Origin: Bufo bufo
Taxonomy: Eukaryota > Chordata > Amphibia > Anura > Bufonidae
Length of the DNA stretch: 64,000 nt
Direction of reading: 5' to 3'
Assembly (NCBI RefSeq): GCF_905171765.1
Contig: NC_053398.1
Location: forward strand, 48,948,323-49,012,322
The position numbers and the translations under genes were made by a program. The notes beneath the pieces were generated by a model. That model saw only the letters and a list, made by a program, of their open reading frames with translations, was not told where the DNA came from and did not search any database. The stretch's first letter is position 1. Each line of letters starts with the position of its first letter. Positions 33,106-45,170 of this stretch are shown here, one piece after another.

Positions 33106-33900
33106 CAGGCTGTACTGTTACAATGATGAGGCTGCCTCTGCAGATGATACATTATCCACGAGCCATTTTTGAATAAATTCTGTTGGGTCATTTCTTTCTA
33201 CTCCTTCCGGGAAGCCCACCAATTTAAAATTGCCTCTCCTAGATCTGTCCTCCAGATCTGCCAATTTTTCCTTCAGCATTTTATTATCGCTCTCCACTCT
33301 CTCCATCCTCCTCTTTATCTGATTAGTGTCTTTTTGCAGCTCAGAGGTGAGCGTTTCATATTCCTTAATACGTTGTCTCATTTTATTTAGATCATCTCTA
33401 ATTACTGAGATATCAGTCTGTACTGCTGCCACCGTGATTGTTAAAGTGCTTAGTGCTTGATTGGTTGTGTTGACAGCATCCAGTATCCCTGTTAACTTAT
33501 GATCAATATTACATATCTGATTGTCCATTTCCGGTTCTTTACTTTCTCCTGCTCTGTTTAATGGGTTTTCACCGTCCTCTATCTGCATTGACTGCTTCTG
33601 ATTACTTCTTGTCTTACTTAGTGTGGGTGAAGATTTAAGATATTTATCCAACTGCGTAATATTACTCCGAGCTGTACCACCCTTTGGTGAGGAGCTGCCA
33701 ACCGATTTTCTATTCTGTGGCTTGGGTGCCATACTGTTTTTTTTTTGTTTTTTTTTTTTTGTTTTCCCTTTTCCCCCTTTCACCCTCCTTTTCCCCCCTT
33801 TTCCTCTTTCCTCCTTCTCCCCTCCCCTCTCACTCCTGTAGATCTATCTTAGGCCGAGAGAAAGAGATACACAACTTTTTCATGTGATCTGTGGTCTTAA

Positions 33901-34288
33901 AGGGGTTTTCTGAGACTTAAATACTGATGACCTATCCTCTGGATAGGTCATCAATACCTGATCGGTGGGTGTCCGACACCCGGGAACCCCATCAATCAGC
34001 TGTTCGAGAAAGACTTCTCGCAGCTTTCCCTAGGCCTGGTGACGACATGTTAATTAGTTACCTGGCCTAAGTGCAGCTCAGCCCCATAGAAGTGAATACA
34101 AGCACAGCCACTATACAATGTATGGTGCTGTGCTTGCTGAGCACGGAAAAGGCTGCGTTGCTCACAGTGCCGGTGCCTTCTCAAACAGCTGATCGGCGGG
34201 GGCCCGGGATGTCGGACCCACACCGATCAGATACTGATGACCTATCTAGAGCATAGGTCTCCAATATTAAAATCTTGGAAAAACCGTT
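33901..34288. mobile_element. Inverted-repeat element of the GATGACCTATCC family
   Basis: The left end AAGGGGTTTTCTGAGAC and right end GGAAAAACCGTTA are weakly complementary. The arms ACTGATGACCTATC, AGGTCATCA and GTCCGACA recur on both sides. Fragments of the family occur at 13977 and 19998. The LINE inserted exactly at its left boundary. Confidence 0.65.
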
Positions 34289-34429
34289 ATAACTAATTTG
34301 GGGATCTGAGGTCAGATTACTTTTGTGGTCTGTCTGGGGTCTGAATTAATTTAGGGTTCTATTCTGGGGTCTGAATTATTTGTGGTGTTTGGGATAAGGT
34401 CTTGTTTGGTGTCTCATCTGTGATTTTAA

Positions 34430-35061
34430 AGGGATTCTGTCACCTCGTTTTAGGTTATAGAGATGCGGACATGCATGGCTAGATCGCCGCTAGCATGTCC
34501 GCAATATACCTGTCCTATAGGGCTGTGTCCTTTTATTTAGTTTAAAAAATTATTTTAGAGATATGTAAATGACCCTGGTAAGGAGCCCAAGGGGCTGTAC
34601 TAACCTTCCTGGTGCCCAGCCACACCCCCTGTGAAGGAACCCAGCACCGCCTGCCTCCTCCGCATCTCCTCCTTTCTTCACAGTTAGATTGCCGTAATCT
34701 CGCGATGCGCGAGATCGCACATGCGCAGTGCCAGTATAGTGTTCTTTCCCAGTGCTGGCATCAGCCTCAGAGAAGGAACTGCGCATGCGCGATCTCGCCA
34801 ATCTAACTGTGAAGAAAGGAGGAGATGCGGAGGACACAGGCGGTGCTGGGTTCCTTCACAGGGGGGCGTGGCTGGGCACCAGGAAGGTTAGTACAGCCCC
34901 TTGGGTACCTTACCAGGGTCATTTACATATCTCTAAAATCAATTTTTAAACTGAATAAAAGCACACAGCCCTATAGGACAGGTATATTGCGGACATGCTA
35001 GCCGCGATCTAGCCGTGCATGTCCGCATCTCTATAACCTCCAACGAGGTGACAGAATCCCT
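34430..35061. mobile_element. Foldback TTAA element
   Basis: TTAA at 34426-34429 and 35062-35065 enclose AGGGATTCTGTCACCTCGTT and its complement. The arms are nearly complementary over about 300 bp on each side, with a GCGCGAGATCGC/GCGATCTCGC core. Frames inside are mirror artefacts. Confidence 0.88.
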
Positions 35062-35090
35062 TTAAGGTCTGGCTAAGGGTCTCATCTTTA

Positions 35091-35780
35091 CCTATGATCA
35101 TTATGCAGTTTCAATAGTGCAGTATTTAGGGGCATTGAACAGCTTGGTAGGTAAATTACCGCGGGGGCACCTGGGACAGAGCAGATATGCGGTATTAGTA
35201 GGATGGCAGCATTAAAGGATGGGGGGGTAGTGCTGTGAATTCAGAAGTCAGGAGCTAAAAGATACCAGAGCAGCAAACTCTGCAGTTGTCAGGAGAAGTT
35301 GTAATAGTGGTGTGGTTCAAATTCAGTAGAAAAGGGAAAGTGAATTGGATTTTAATGTACAGTATTGACTTGTATGGTCCCTCCAAGAACTAGTAAAACA
35401 TAGATATATGGTACCACTGCAATCATAACGATTGCTGTTTTTCCCCCATGAATCAAACATTAAATTATATGTACCTCAAAATAGTGCCACAAAACAATTT
35501 TTCCCACAAAAAGCAAGTTTTGACTATATTGACAGAAACAAAAAGTTATGGGTCTAAAAAAATAAATCTATTAAATATGCTTTTATTCAACAAAAGTACT
35601 AAAACATGAAAAATGAATAGTGTAACTGTTGTATCACAGTAAGTGGGAAAGATGAAAAAATATAAGTACCTCAGTATGTCGCTAAATAAAAATTATAACT
35701 CATCTCTCAAAAAACACTCTTCCAACTTTGTGGAAAAATAAAAAAAGTTATAGCTCTTGGAATGTATTGATGAAAAATAC
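35091..35780. other. No gene; AT-rich, related to 24900-25150
   Basis: Contains AAAAAGTTATGG-type blocks also seen in the 23847-25152 element, so it is probably an old TTAA-element fragment. Confidence 0.35.
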
Positions 35781-36240
35781 AAATAGACCAGTTCCCCGGG
35801 TGCCACTCACAAGGGGGGTGCCATGACGGAGTCACCCCTCCATCCACTGCTGCACCGCGACGCGACTCTGCCAGGCGCCGGCTTCTGTGGAAGGATTATT
35901 GCGGCGGCGCGCAACATGACGTCACGACGCTGACGCCGCGCAGCCTTCACGGATCTTTTAAAGAAGCGGAAGGATCCATTACCAGCGGTCGGACGGAGCC
36001 TGAGGCATCATCAAAATGTGAGTAAATAATTGCGTAATTAAGAGGTGTGTGTGTGTGTGTAATTAAGTGGGGGTTTGTAATTAAGGGGGGGGTGTAATTA
36101 AGGGATGTGTGTGTGTAATTAAGGGAGGGGTTTGTAATTAAGGTGGGGAGGGAGGGGGTGTAATTAAGGGGGGGAGTGTGTAATTAAGGGGGGGGTGTAA
36201 TTAAGGGAGGGGGTGTAATTTATGTCGGTGGGTAATAATT
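35781..36240. repeat. GC-rich stretch and GTGTAATTAAGGG array (left part)
   Basis: 35800-36000 is GC-rich with a TGACGTCACGACG motif and no frame. From 36025 to 36235 a loose array of GTAATTAAGGGGGG and TGTGTGTG units continues. The same array type resumes at 43426-43660. Confidence 0.6.
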
Positions 36241-38121
36241 CAATTAAGAATTATTAATTATGGTTATAAAAATTATTAATCATAAAAAAATTTTTTTTAT
36301 AAAATTTGTCATAAATTCTTAAAATCATGACATGGTGAATTGTAGACAACCTAATTGATACAATTCACATCTGAGTCCGACTATTTCCTCAGATAAATAA
36401 GTTCTTTTTGACGTGAGATGATGTTAATGATAAAATGTAGTTCTGCATTATACAATGATACACAGGTATTATAAAAATATGCAGATTTATTGGTTACAAG
36501 GTTATAAACATATATAAGTAAATAAACATAATGATACATGCAAATTAATATATATAGCGTTAATATAAAGCATTACAAGCTTAACAATACATGTGAGTGG
36601 AAATAACTTGTCACATTATACACAAGCTATTAATAGGTTAGGAATCGGATATCAAAATATGAACATAAGTTATATACATTACTTCTGTTCAGAGAAAACC
36701 TCATGATATCAAGATGGGCATGTCTAATCGTAGACATCATTATAGAATGCTAAATACATTCTACCCCCCTCTAACCAACTACACATCACATGACTTCAAG
36801 ATGGGCAAATCCATTCAAGGATATTACTTAGAAGAACAACTGTATCCTTCCGCCCCATCCAGGACTATTTTCACATATATAACTTTGGTAAGACTATTAA
36901 GACAAATAACAGGGATCTAGGATTTTGCTAGACCGTATCTTAAATGGGAAGGATTTGAAAAAGTCCTTCCTGTGGGAATCCATCACTTAGCTTGGCGAAG
37001 AATGTTTTATTAATATATAAGCAATTATTTAATGCTTTGCTAGATTATAAATCTAGATTCTTCTGCAGGTAGAATGAAGCCTCACAATATCCTAAGACTA
37101 CATCTCAACATGGAGATGATCAATTAATTTAATTATTTATTTATTCGCCAATCTAGATGGTATAATTTCACCCACACTATCTAATTAGTCTTAATAAAAT
37201 GAAATATCATTTTCTGTGTCTCTTACCAAGTCCTAGTAGGAATCTCACTTCTGCTCCTAGGAAAGCTGGGTGGTCCATCATAGCGCATCTCACCATGGCT
37301 TTCATCTTGATAGACCTCAACTTCTACTCTCCTTCCTTCTTTTTCCTTTCTTTCTTCTTTTTCCCTTACTGTGTATGGCTTATGATCACAAACTTATCAG
37401 TAAGACACACCTTCCTAGTTTGGATCTTTCCAATCATTGTAGGATGGGCGTGATCATTGATAAAAAATGTGACATCATAACCTTACCCAGAATGCACTTT
37501 TGCTACTGTTGTAATGTCACCTATTGATACCTAGGTGGCTGTATAAGCTATCTGCATCATAGTATAAAGGGTTAACTTATGTAAGTCTGAATATACGTTT
37601 TGACCTTAGAAGCTTTAATTCAAAGCCATAGGGATTAATTCTGACACTTGTAGCAATTAGAGACAGACCTCTAGGCGTCTCTTTGAAGGTTTCTCACACT
37701 TAATTTATGGCTCGTAAATGGCCGTGTTTTCTCACAGAGATATCAGTACCTCCTCTGTCATACCAAAGATGTGATTAATTGTTACAAAACACACATCTTC
37801 ACAGACACTCTTCTAATGAGAAATATATACAATGTACTGGATACATGTTGTCTTCGTAACATATAACAATATAATATAAACAAATATATATATGTCCTAC
37901 TGACTGTCTTATGCTAAGGACTAACTAAGGCTCATTAAATGAATGCACACATATTATATATTTTGCTTCATTTATAAATGCCTAATTGTATAGGTAATTA
38001 TCACCAGCTGCTTCTTATCTTATCTCCCGTCATAAATTTAAAAGTAGACAAGGAGGCATCTTCTCAGACTGGTATATTCATGGGAAGGATAACACTGAAG
38101 AGTATAAACCTTTGTGTGACC
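36241..38121. other. AT-rich insert sequence of unknown class
   Basis: No frame with recognisable domains and no clear terminal repeats. AAGATGGGCA occurs twice (36712 and 36800). Together with 43300-43425 it separates two halves of a GTAATTAAGG array, so it may be an interspersed element into which the 38122-43299 element later inserted. Confidence 0.3.
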
Positions 38122-41100
38122 TTAACCACCTCAGCCCCCAGTGCTTAAACACCCTGAAAGACCAGGCCACTTTTTACACTTCTGACCTACACTACTTTCA
38201 CCGTTTATTGCTCGGTCATGCAATTTACCACCCAAATGAATTTTACCTCCTTTTCTTCTCACTAATAGAGCTTTCATTTGGTGGTATTTCATTGCTGCTG
38301 ACATTTTTACTTTTTTTGTTATTAATCGAAATTTAACGATTTTTTTTGCAAAAAAATGACATTTTTCACTTTCAGTTGTAAAATTTTGCAAAAAAAACGA
38401 CATCCATATAGAAATTTTGCTCTAAATTTATAGTTCTACATGTCTTTGATAAAAAAAAAATGTTTGGGTAAAAAAAAAATGGTTTGGGTAAAAGTTATAG
38501 CGTTTACAAACTATGGTACAAAAATGTGAATTTCCGCTTTTTGAAGCAGCTCTGACTTTCTGAGCACCTGTCATGTTTCCTGAGGTTCTACAATGCCCAG
38601 ACAGTACAAACACCCCACAAATGACCCCATTTCTGAAAGTACACACCCTAAGGTATTCGCTGATGGGCATAGTGAGTTCATAGAACTTTTTATTTTTTGT
38701 CACAAGTTAGCGGAAAATGATGATTTTTTTTTTTTTTTTTTTTTTTCCTTACAAAGTCTCATATTCCACTAACTTGTGACAAAAAATAAAAAGTTCTATG
38801 AACTCACTATGCCCATCAGCGAATACCTTGGGGTCTCTTCTTTCCAAAATGGGGTCACTTGTGGGGTAGTTATACTTCCCTGGCATTCTAGGGGCCCAAA
38901 TGTGTGGTAAGGAGTTTGAAATCAAATTCTGTAAAAAATGACCTGTGAAATCCGAAAGGTGCTCTTTGGAATATGGGCCCCTTTGCCCACCTAGGCTGCA
39001 AAAAAGTGTCACACATCTGGTATCTCCGTACTCAGGAGAAGGTGGGGAATGTGTTTTGGGGTGTCATTTTATATATACCCATGCTGGGTGAGAGAAATAT
39101 CTTGGCAAAAGACAACTTTTCCCATTTTTTTATACAAAGTTGTCATTTGACCAAGATATTTATCTCACCCAGCATGGGTATATGTAAAAAGACACCCCAA
39201 AACACATTCCTCAACTTCTCCTGAGTACGGGGATACCAGATGTGTGACACTTTTTTGCAGCCTAGGTGGGCAAAGGGGCCCATATTCCAAAGAGCACCTT
39301 TCGGATTTCACTCCTCATTTTTTCCTGAATTTGATTTCAAACTCCTTACCACACATTTGGGCCCCTAGAATACCAGGGCAGTATAACTACCCCACAAGTG
39401 ACCCCATTTTGGAAAGAAGACACCCCAAGGTATTCCGTGAGGGGCATGGCGAGTTCCTAGAATTTTTTATTTTTTGTCACAAGTTAGTGGAAAATGATGA
39501 TTTTTTTTTTTTTTTTTTTTTTTCATACAAAGTCTCATATTCCACAAACTTGTGACAAAAAATAAAAACTTCCATGAACTCACTATGCCCATCAGCGAAT
39601 ACCTTGGGGTCTCTTCTTTCCAAAATGGGGTCACTTGTGGGGTAGTTATACTGCCCTGGCATTCTAGGGGCCCAAATGTGTGGTAAGTAGGTAAATGACC
39701 TGTGAAATCCGAAAGGTGCTCTTTGGAATGTGGGCCCCTTTGCCCACCTAGGCTGCAAAAAAGTGTCACACATCTGGTATCTCTGTATTCAGGAGAAGTT
39801 GAGGAATGTGTTTTGGGGTGTCTTTTTACATATACCCATGCTGGGTGAGATAAATATCTTGGTCAAATGCCAACTTTGTATAAAAAAATGGGAAAAGTTG
39901 TCTTTTGCCAAGATATTTCTCTCACCCAGCATGGGTATATGTAAAATGACACCCCAAAACACATTCCCCAACTTCTCCCGATTACGGAGATACCAGATGT
40001 GTGACACTTTTTTGCAGCCGAGGTGGGCAAAGGGGCCCATATTCAAAAGAGCACCTTTCGGATTTCACAGGTCATTTTTTACAGAATTTGATTTCAAACT
40101 CCTTACCACACATTTGGGCCCCTAGAATGCCAGGGCAGTATAACTACCCCACAAGTGACCCCATTTTGGAAAGAAGAGACCCCAAGGTATTCGCTGATGG
40201 GCAAAGTGAGTTCATGGAAGTTTTTATTTTTTGTCACAAGTTAGTGGAATATGAGACTTTGTATGAAAAAAAAAAAAAAAAAAAAAAATAAGCATTTTCC
40301 ACTAACTTGTGACAAAAAATAAAAAATTCTAGGAACTCGCCATGCCCCTCACGGAATACCTTGGGGTGTCTTCTTTCCAAAATGGGGTCACTTGTGGGGT
40401 AGTTATACTGCCCTGGCATTTTCCAGGGGCCCTAATGTGTGGTAAGTAGGTAAATGACCTGTGAAATCCTAAAGGTGCTCTTTGGAATATGGGCCCCTTT
40501 GCCCACCTAGGCTGCAAAAAAGTGTCACACATGTGGTATCGCCGTATTCAGGAGAAGTTGGGGAATGTGTTTTGGGGTGTCATTTTACATATGCCCATGC
40601 TGGGTGAGAGAAATATCTTGGCAAAAGACAACTTTTCCCATTTTTTTTATACAAAGTTGGCATTTGACCAAGATATTTCTCTCACCCAGCATGGGTATAT
40701 GTAAAATGACACCCCAAAACACATTCCCCAACTTCTCCTGAGTACGGCGATACCAGATGTGTGACACTTTTTTGCAGCCTAGATGCGCAAAGGTGCCCAA
40801 ATTCCTTTTAGGAGGGCATTTTTAGACATTTGGATACCAGACTTCTTCTCACGCTTTGGGGCCCCTAGAATGCCAGGGCAGTATAAATACCCCACATGTG
40901 ACCCCATTTTGGAAAGAAGACACCCCAAGGTATTCAATGAGGGGCATGGCGAGTTCATAGAAATTTTTTTTTTTTGGCACAAGTTAGCGGAAATTGATAT
41001 TATTAATTTTTTTCTCACAAAGTCTCCCGTTCCGCTAACTTGGGACAAAAATTTCAATCTTTCATGGACTCAATATGCCCCTCACGGAATACCTGGGGGT

Positions 41101-43299
41101 GTCTTCTTTCCGAAATGGGGTCACATGTGGGGTATTTATACTGCCCTGGCATTCTAGGGGCCCTAAAGCGTGAGAAGAAGTCTGGAATATAAATGTCTAA
41201 AAAATTTTACGCATTTGGATTCCGTGAGGGGTATGGTGAGTTCATGTGAGATTTTATTTTTTGACACAAGTTAGTGGAATATGAGACTTTGTAAGAAAAA
41301 AAAAATAAAATTCCGCTAACTTGGGCCAAAAAAATATCTGAATGGAGCCTTACAGAGGGGTGATCAATGACAGGGGGGGGTGATCAATGACAGGGGGGTG
41401 ATCAATGACAGGGGGGTGATCAATGACAGGGGGGTGATCAATGACAGGGGGGTGATCAGGGAGTCTATATGGGGTGATAACCACAGTCATTGATCACGCC
41501 CGTGTAAGGCTTCATTCAGACGTCCGGATGCGTTTTGCGGATCCGATCCATCTATCAGTGCATCCGTAAAAATCATGCGGACATCTGAATGGAGCTTTAC
41601 AGGGGGGTAATCAATGACAGGGGGGTGATCAATGACAGGGGGGTGATCAGGGAGTCTATATGGGGTGATCACCACAGTCATTGATCATGCCCCTGTAAGG
41701 CTTCATTCAGACGTCCGGATGCGTTTTGCGGATCCGATCCATCTATCAGTGCATCCGTAAAAATCATGCGGACATCTGAATGGAGCTTTACAGGGGGGTA
41801 ATCAATGACAGGGGGGTGATCAATGACAGGGGGGTGATCAGGGAGTCTATATGGGGTGATCACCACAGTCATTGATCATGCCCCTGTAAGGCTTCATTCA
41901 GACGTCCGGATGCGTTTTGCGGATCGGATCCATCTATCAGTGCATCCGTAAAAATCATGCGGACATCTGAATGGAGCTTTACAGGGGGGTAATCAATGAC
42001 AGGGGGGTGATCACCACAGTCATTGATCATGCCCCTGTAAGGCTTCATTCAGACGACCGGATGCGTTTTGCGGATCCGATCCATGTATCAGTGCATCCGT
42101 AAAAATCATGCGGACATCTGAATGGAGCTTTACAGGGGGGTGATCAGGGAGTCTATATGGGGTGATCACCACAGTCATTGATCATGCCCCTGTAAGGCTT
42201 CATTCAGACGTCCGGATGCGTTTTGCGGATCCGATCCATCTATCAGTGCATCCGTAAAAATCATGCGGACATCTGAATGGAGCTTTACAGGGGGGTAATC
42301 AATGACAGGGGGGTGATCAGGGAGTCTATATGGGGTGATCACCACAGTCATTGATCATGCCCCTGTAAGGCTTCATTCAGACGTCCGGATGCGTTTTGCG
42401 GATCCGATCCATCTATCAGTGCATCCGTAAAAATCATGCGGACATCTGAATGGAGCTTTACAGGGGGGTAATCAATGACAGGGGGGTGATCACCACAGTC
42501 ATTGATCATGCCCCTGTAAGGCTTCATTCAGACGACCGGATGCGTTTTGCGGATCCGATCCATGTATCAGTGCATCCGTAAAAATCATGCGGACATCTGA
42601 ATGGAGCTTTACAGGGGGGTAATCAATGACAGGGGGGTGATCAATGACAGGGGGGTGATCAGGGAGTCTATATGGGGTGATCACCACAGTCATTGATCAC
42701 GCCCATGTAAGGCTTCATTCAGACGTCCGGATGCGTTTTGCGGATCCGATCCATCTATCAGTGGATCCGTAAAAATCATGCGGACGTCTGAATGGAGCTT
42801 TACAGGGGGTTGATCAATGACAGGGGGGTAATCAATGACAGGGGGGTGATCAGGGAGTCTATATGGGGTGATCAGGGGTGATTAGGGGTGATCAGGGGCT
42901 AATAAGGGGTTAATAAGTGACGGGGGGGGGGGGTGTAGTGTAGTGTAGTGGTGCTTGGTGCTACTTTACTGAGCTACCTGTGTCCTCTGGTGGTCGATCC
43001 AAACAAAGGGGACCACCAGAGGACCAGGTAGCAGGTATATTAGACGCTGTTATCAAAACAGCGTCTAATATACCTGTTAGGGGTTAAAAAAAACACATCT
43101 CCAGCCTGCCAGCGAACGATCGCCGCTGGCAGGCTGGAGATCAACTCTCTTACCTTCCGTTCCTGTGAGCGCGCGCGCCTGTGTGCGCGCGTTCACAGGA
43201 AATCTCGCGTCTCGCGAGATGACGCGTATATGCGTGACTGTGCGCAGCGCTGCCACCTCCGGAACGCGATCCTGCGTTAGGCGGTCCGGAGGTGGTTAA
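38122..43299 (-). mobile_element. Large TTAA hairpin-array element, copy 2 (inverted)
   Basis: TTAA at 38122-38125 and 43296-43299. The ends CCACCTCAGCCCCC and GGCGGTCCGGAGGTGG are those of copy 1 in reverse order. Hairpin modules (38700-41330), satellite (41340-42850) and GC-rich head (42850-43290) occur in mirrored order to 20123-23770. It is longer (5.2 kb against 3.6 kb), partly because the satellite has eight rather than four units. No transposase is present. Confidence 0.85.
41340..42860 (-). repeat. Satellite with embedded mini-element, eight units
   Basis: TCCGGATGCGTTTTGCGG marks recur at 41523, 41714, 41905, 42056, 42211, 42384, 42535 and 42726 (within a few bases), giving periods of 151-191 bp. 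Period differences come from the number of short GGGGTGATCAATGACA linkers between the inverted pairs. Confidence 0.88.
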
Positions 43300-43425
43300 A
43301 TTGGCCTACTCAAGACATACAAAATTGCAACTATAGTCGAGCATGGCTCTTAAAGGCAATGAACATCTATTTTGACAATAATGAATTGGATATGAACGCA
43401 TTTACCTATGAAAAGGCACAACATT

Positions 43426-43700
43426 AAGGTGGGAGGGAGGGGGTGTAATTAAGGGAGGAGGTGACGTGTAATTAAGGGAGGGGGTGTAATTAAGGAGAGA
43501 AGAGAGGGGGTGTAATTAAGGGGGGGGTGTAATTAAGGGAGGGGGTGTAATTAAGGTGGGGAGGGAGGGGTGTAATTAAGGGGGGGTGTAATTAAGGGAG
43601 GAGGTGTAATTAAGGGGAGAAGAGAGGGGGTGTAATTAAGAGGGGGTGTGTGTAATTAATGCATGTTTTCTTAACTTTCTTGGGGGGGGGGGGGGGGGCC
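43426..43700. repeat. GTGTAATTAAGGG array (right part) and G run
   Basis: About 13 loose units of GGTGTAATTAAGGG with variable G/A linkers, then a run of about 18 G at 43681-43698. It is equivalent to 36025-36235. Confidence 0.8.
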
Positions 43701-44109
43701 GAGAGTTGGCCCCTACCTGGAAAATATGTCGGGATTTGGCCAGTGCGTTTTTGTCCAGCTAAATATTTGCCAGGTAGTGGCCTGCTCTTTGTGGTCCATT
43801 ATGGTCCATGGGGTCAGCAGGCATTGTGGTAACATCTGGCAATGCCTGATCCAAACAGCTCATGACTGTAGTGTAAAACTAGCCTTCTAGATACCATAAA
43901 ACATCGGGGACTATCAGCAGACAGATGCTCATTAAATTTAATGTTTTCAAGTCATGAGATGGCTGCTGACAGTATGCCCCTTTTTAGGCCCTAATGCCAA
44001 ATTCTTTTTTTTGATCATGTTGATCCAGACATGTGAAGTAAGCGTTATCAGTAGCACTTGAACAAACTCATTAATATCTGCTGATAGTCAAGTTTGTGTC
44101 TATGTGGTT
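43701..44109. other. No gene recognised
   Basis: Spacer upstream of the tRNA-Thr gene. Confidence 0.3.
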
Positions 44110-44183
44110 GGTGCTGTGGCTTAGTTGGTTAAAGCGCCTGTCTAGTAAACAGGAGATCCTGAGTTCGAATCTCAGCAGTGCCT
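44110..44183 (+). tRNA. tRNA-Thr(AGT)
   Basis: 74 nt with acceptor GGTGCTG and CAGTGCC (two G-U pairs), the D arm GCTTAGTTGGTTAAAGC, anticodon loop CTAGTAA giving AGT, T arm CTGAG-TTCGAAT-CTCAG and discriminator T. A TTTT terminator follows at 44188-44191. It stands alone, unlike the minus-strand cluster at 2-7.5 kb. Confidence 0.96.
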
Positions 44184-44464
44184 TCCCTTTTATTATAGGT
44201 AAAATCTTTCTAGATTACGGATTCCAACCTACTACAGAATAAAAAAAACTCCCACACCCCTCCATAACCGAATGGTAACAAAATAAAGAGGAAAAAAAAA
44301 TAACCAGAGTCAAGTTACAGTCATATATTGTCCCATTGGTAGTCAGGATTGAAAATGCTAGCTAGACACACTGTTAATGACAACCCCACCACTCCTGAAG
44401 GCCATGTCCCTTGAAGCTAAGTTGCAGCACCTGTTTGGGTTAGTGCCGTAAAAAAAATTATTAA

Positions 44465-44949
44465 AGGGATCTGAATCAGATCTGAACCCGGACAATATCC
44501 CCTTCTTCCCCCACTCAGCCCCTCTGATATGAGCATTGGAGCTCTCCTTTGCCCTGCGCAGTATCAAGCAGGGCAAGGCTTTTTCTGGAGATCCAGTAAC
44601 GTACCAGGCTCTCCATGGGTAAGCTAGGCGGAGGCTTCGGCCTAGCAGTGAGCCCGGTGATTACACTACCACTAATGGGCGGGCTTTAGTACTGTCCTAG
44701 CCTGACGAATGGCTAGGGCAGCGCTAAAGCCTGCCCATCAGTGACGGTGACCTCACCGGGAACACTGCTTGGTGGAAGCCTCCGCCTAGTGGTGTACAAA
44801 TGTAAACAAAAAAGCCCTTGGCCTGCGCGATACAGTGCAGAGAAAGGGAGAGCATCGGAGCATGAAATACTTTGATACTCATGTCAGGGGGGCTGAGTGA
44901 GGAAATAAGAGGATATGTCCGGGTTCAGCTCTGAAACTGGACAATCCCT
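44465..44949. mobile_element. TTAA element, complete copy
   Basis: TTAA flanks at 44461-44464 and 44950-44953. The ends are AGGGATCTGAATCAGATC and complement-like GGACAATCCCT, with GAACCCGGACA arms on both sides. The interior has inverted AGGCGGAGGC pairs. A left-half copy lies at 15666-15830. Confidence 0.75.
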
Positions 44950-45170
44950 TTAAGTAATACGGGAAATTATGGGACCCATGGCAGGTGTATATGCAGACGA
45001 GCAGGGCCGGCCTTAGGTGTTCAGGCGCCCTGTGCGAGCTAACCTTGTGGCGCCCCCCCCCCCCCCCCAAAAAATAAAAAAAATAAAACACTGCTTGCTG
45101 CTGGCATCATGGCATAGGCTGGCTGACTATCCAACCAAGTAGTTACCAGCCCGCACACCCCAAAGGCCGG

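Larger units (their letters stand above)
31982..33122. mobile_element. Solo LTR (1,141 bp) inside LINE ORF1
   Basis: It begins TGTAACGCACC and ends TGTACTGTTACA. A 5-bp duplication ATGAT lies on each side (31977-31981, 33123-33127). No internal retroviral region remains, as expected after LTR-LTR recombination. A CCCTTAAATAG TATA-like motif on the minus strand near 32905 suggests minus orientation. Two tandem arrays lie inside. The superfamily is undecided. Confidence 0.9.
31627..33783 (-). pseudogene. LINE ORF1, split by a solo LTR
   Basis: The N-terminal part (33783 to about 33128) starts with a Lys-rich tract, followed by a heptad-like coiled-coil region (around residues 85-175) and an LEDRSRRGNFKLVGFPEG segment typical of the L1 ORF1p RNA-recognition domain. 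The C-terminal part (31981-31627) has VERAHTRKPPPGS and PRPLLVKM, typical of the L1 ORF1p C-terminal domain. Omitting the LTR and one target copy leaves 1,011 nt, exactly 337 codons, so the gene was open when the LTR landed. The product would be an RNA-binding trimeric chaperone of the LINE RNP. Confidence 0.9.
27713..33882 (-). mobile_element. L1/Tx1-type LINE, near full length
   Basis: Read on the minus strand: a 5' end at 33882, ORF1 from 33783, ORF2 from 31360, a 3' UTR and an A-tail at the low-coordinate end. Identical 16-bp target duplications TGTGATCTGTGGTCTT lie at 27697-27712 and 33883-33898. The target GGTCTT|AA fits the L1 endonuclease preference for TT/AA junctions. Removing a later solo LTR leaves about 5.0 kb. 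The 5' UTR is only about 99 bp, so slight 5' truncation is possible. Confidence 0.92.

Noticed and set aside
20123..43299. Both large TTAA elements as one assembly-derived duplication
   Set aside because: Outer flanks differ, lengths differ (3.6 and 5.2 kb) and each has its own TTAA, so two separate insertions are more likely. Long reads would settle it.
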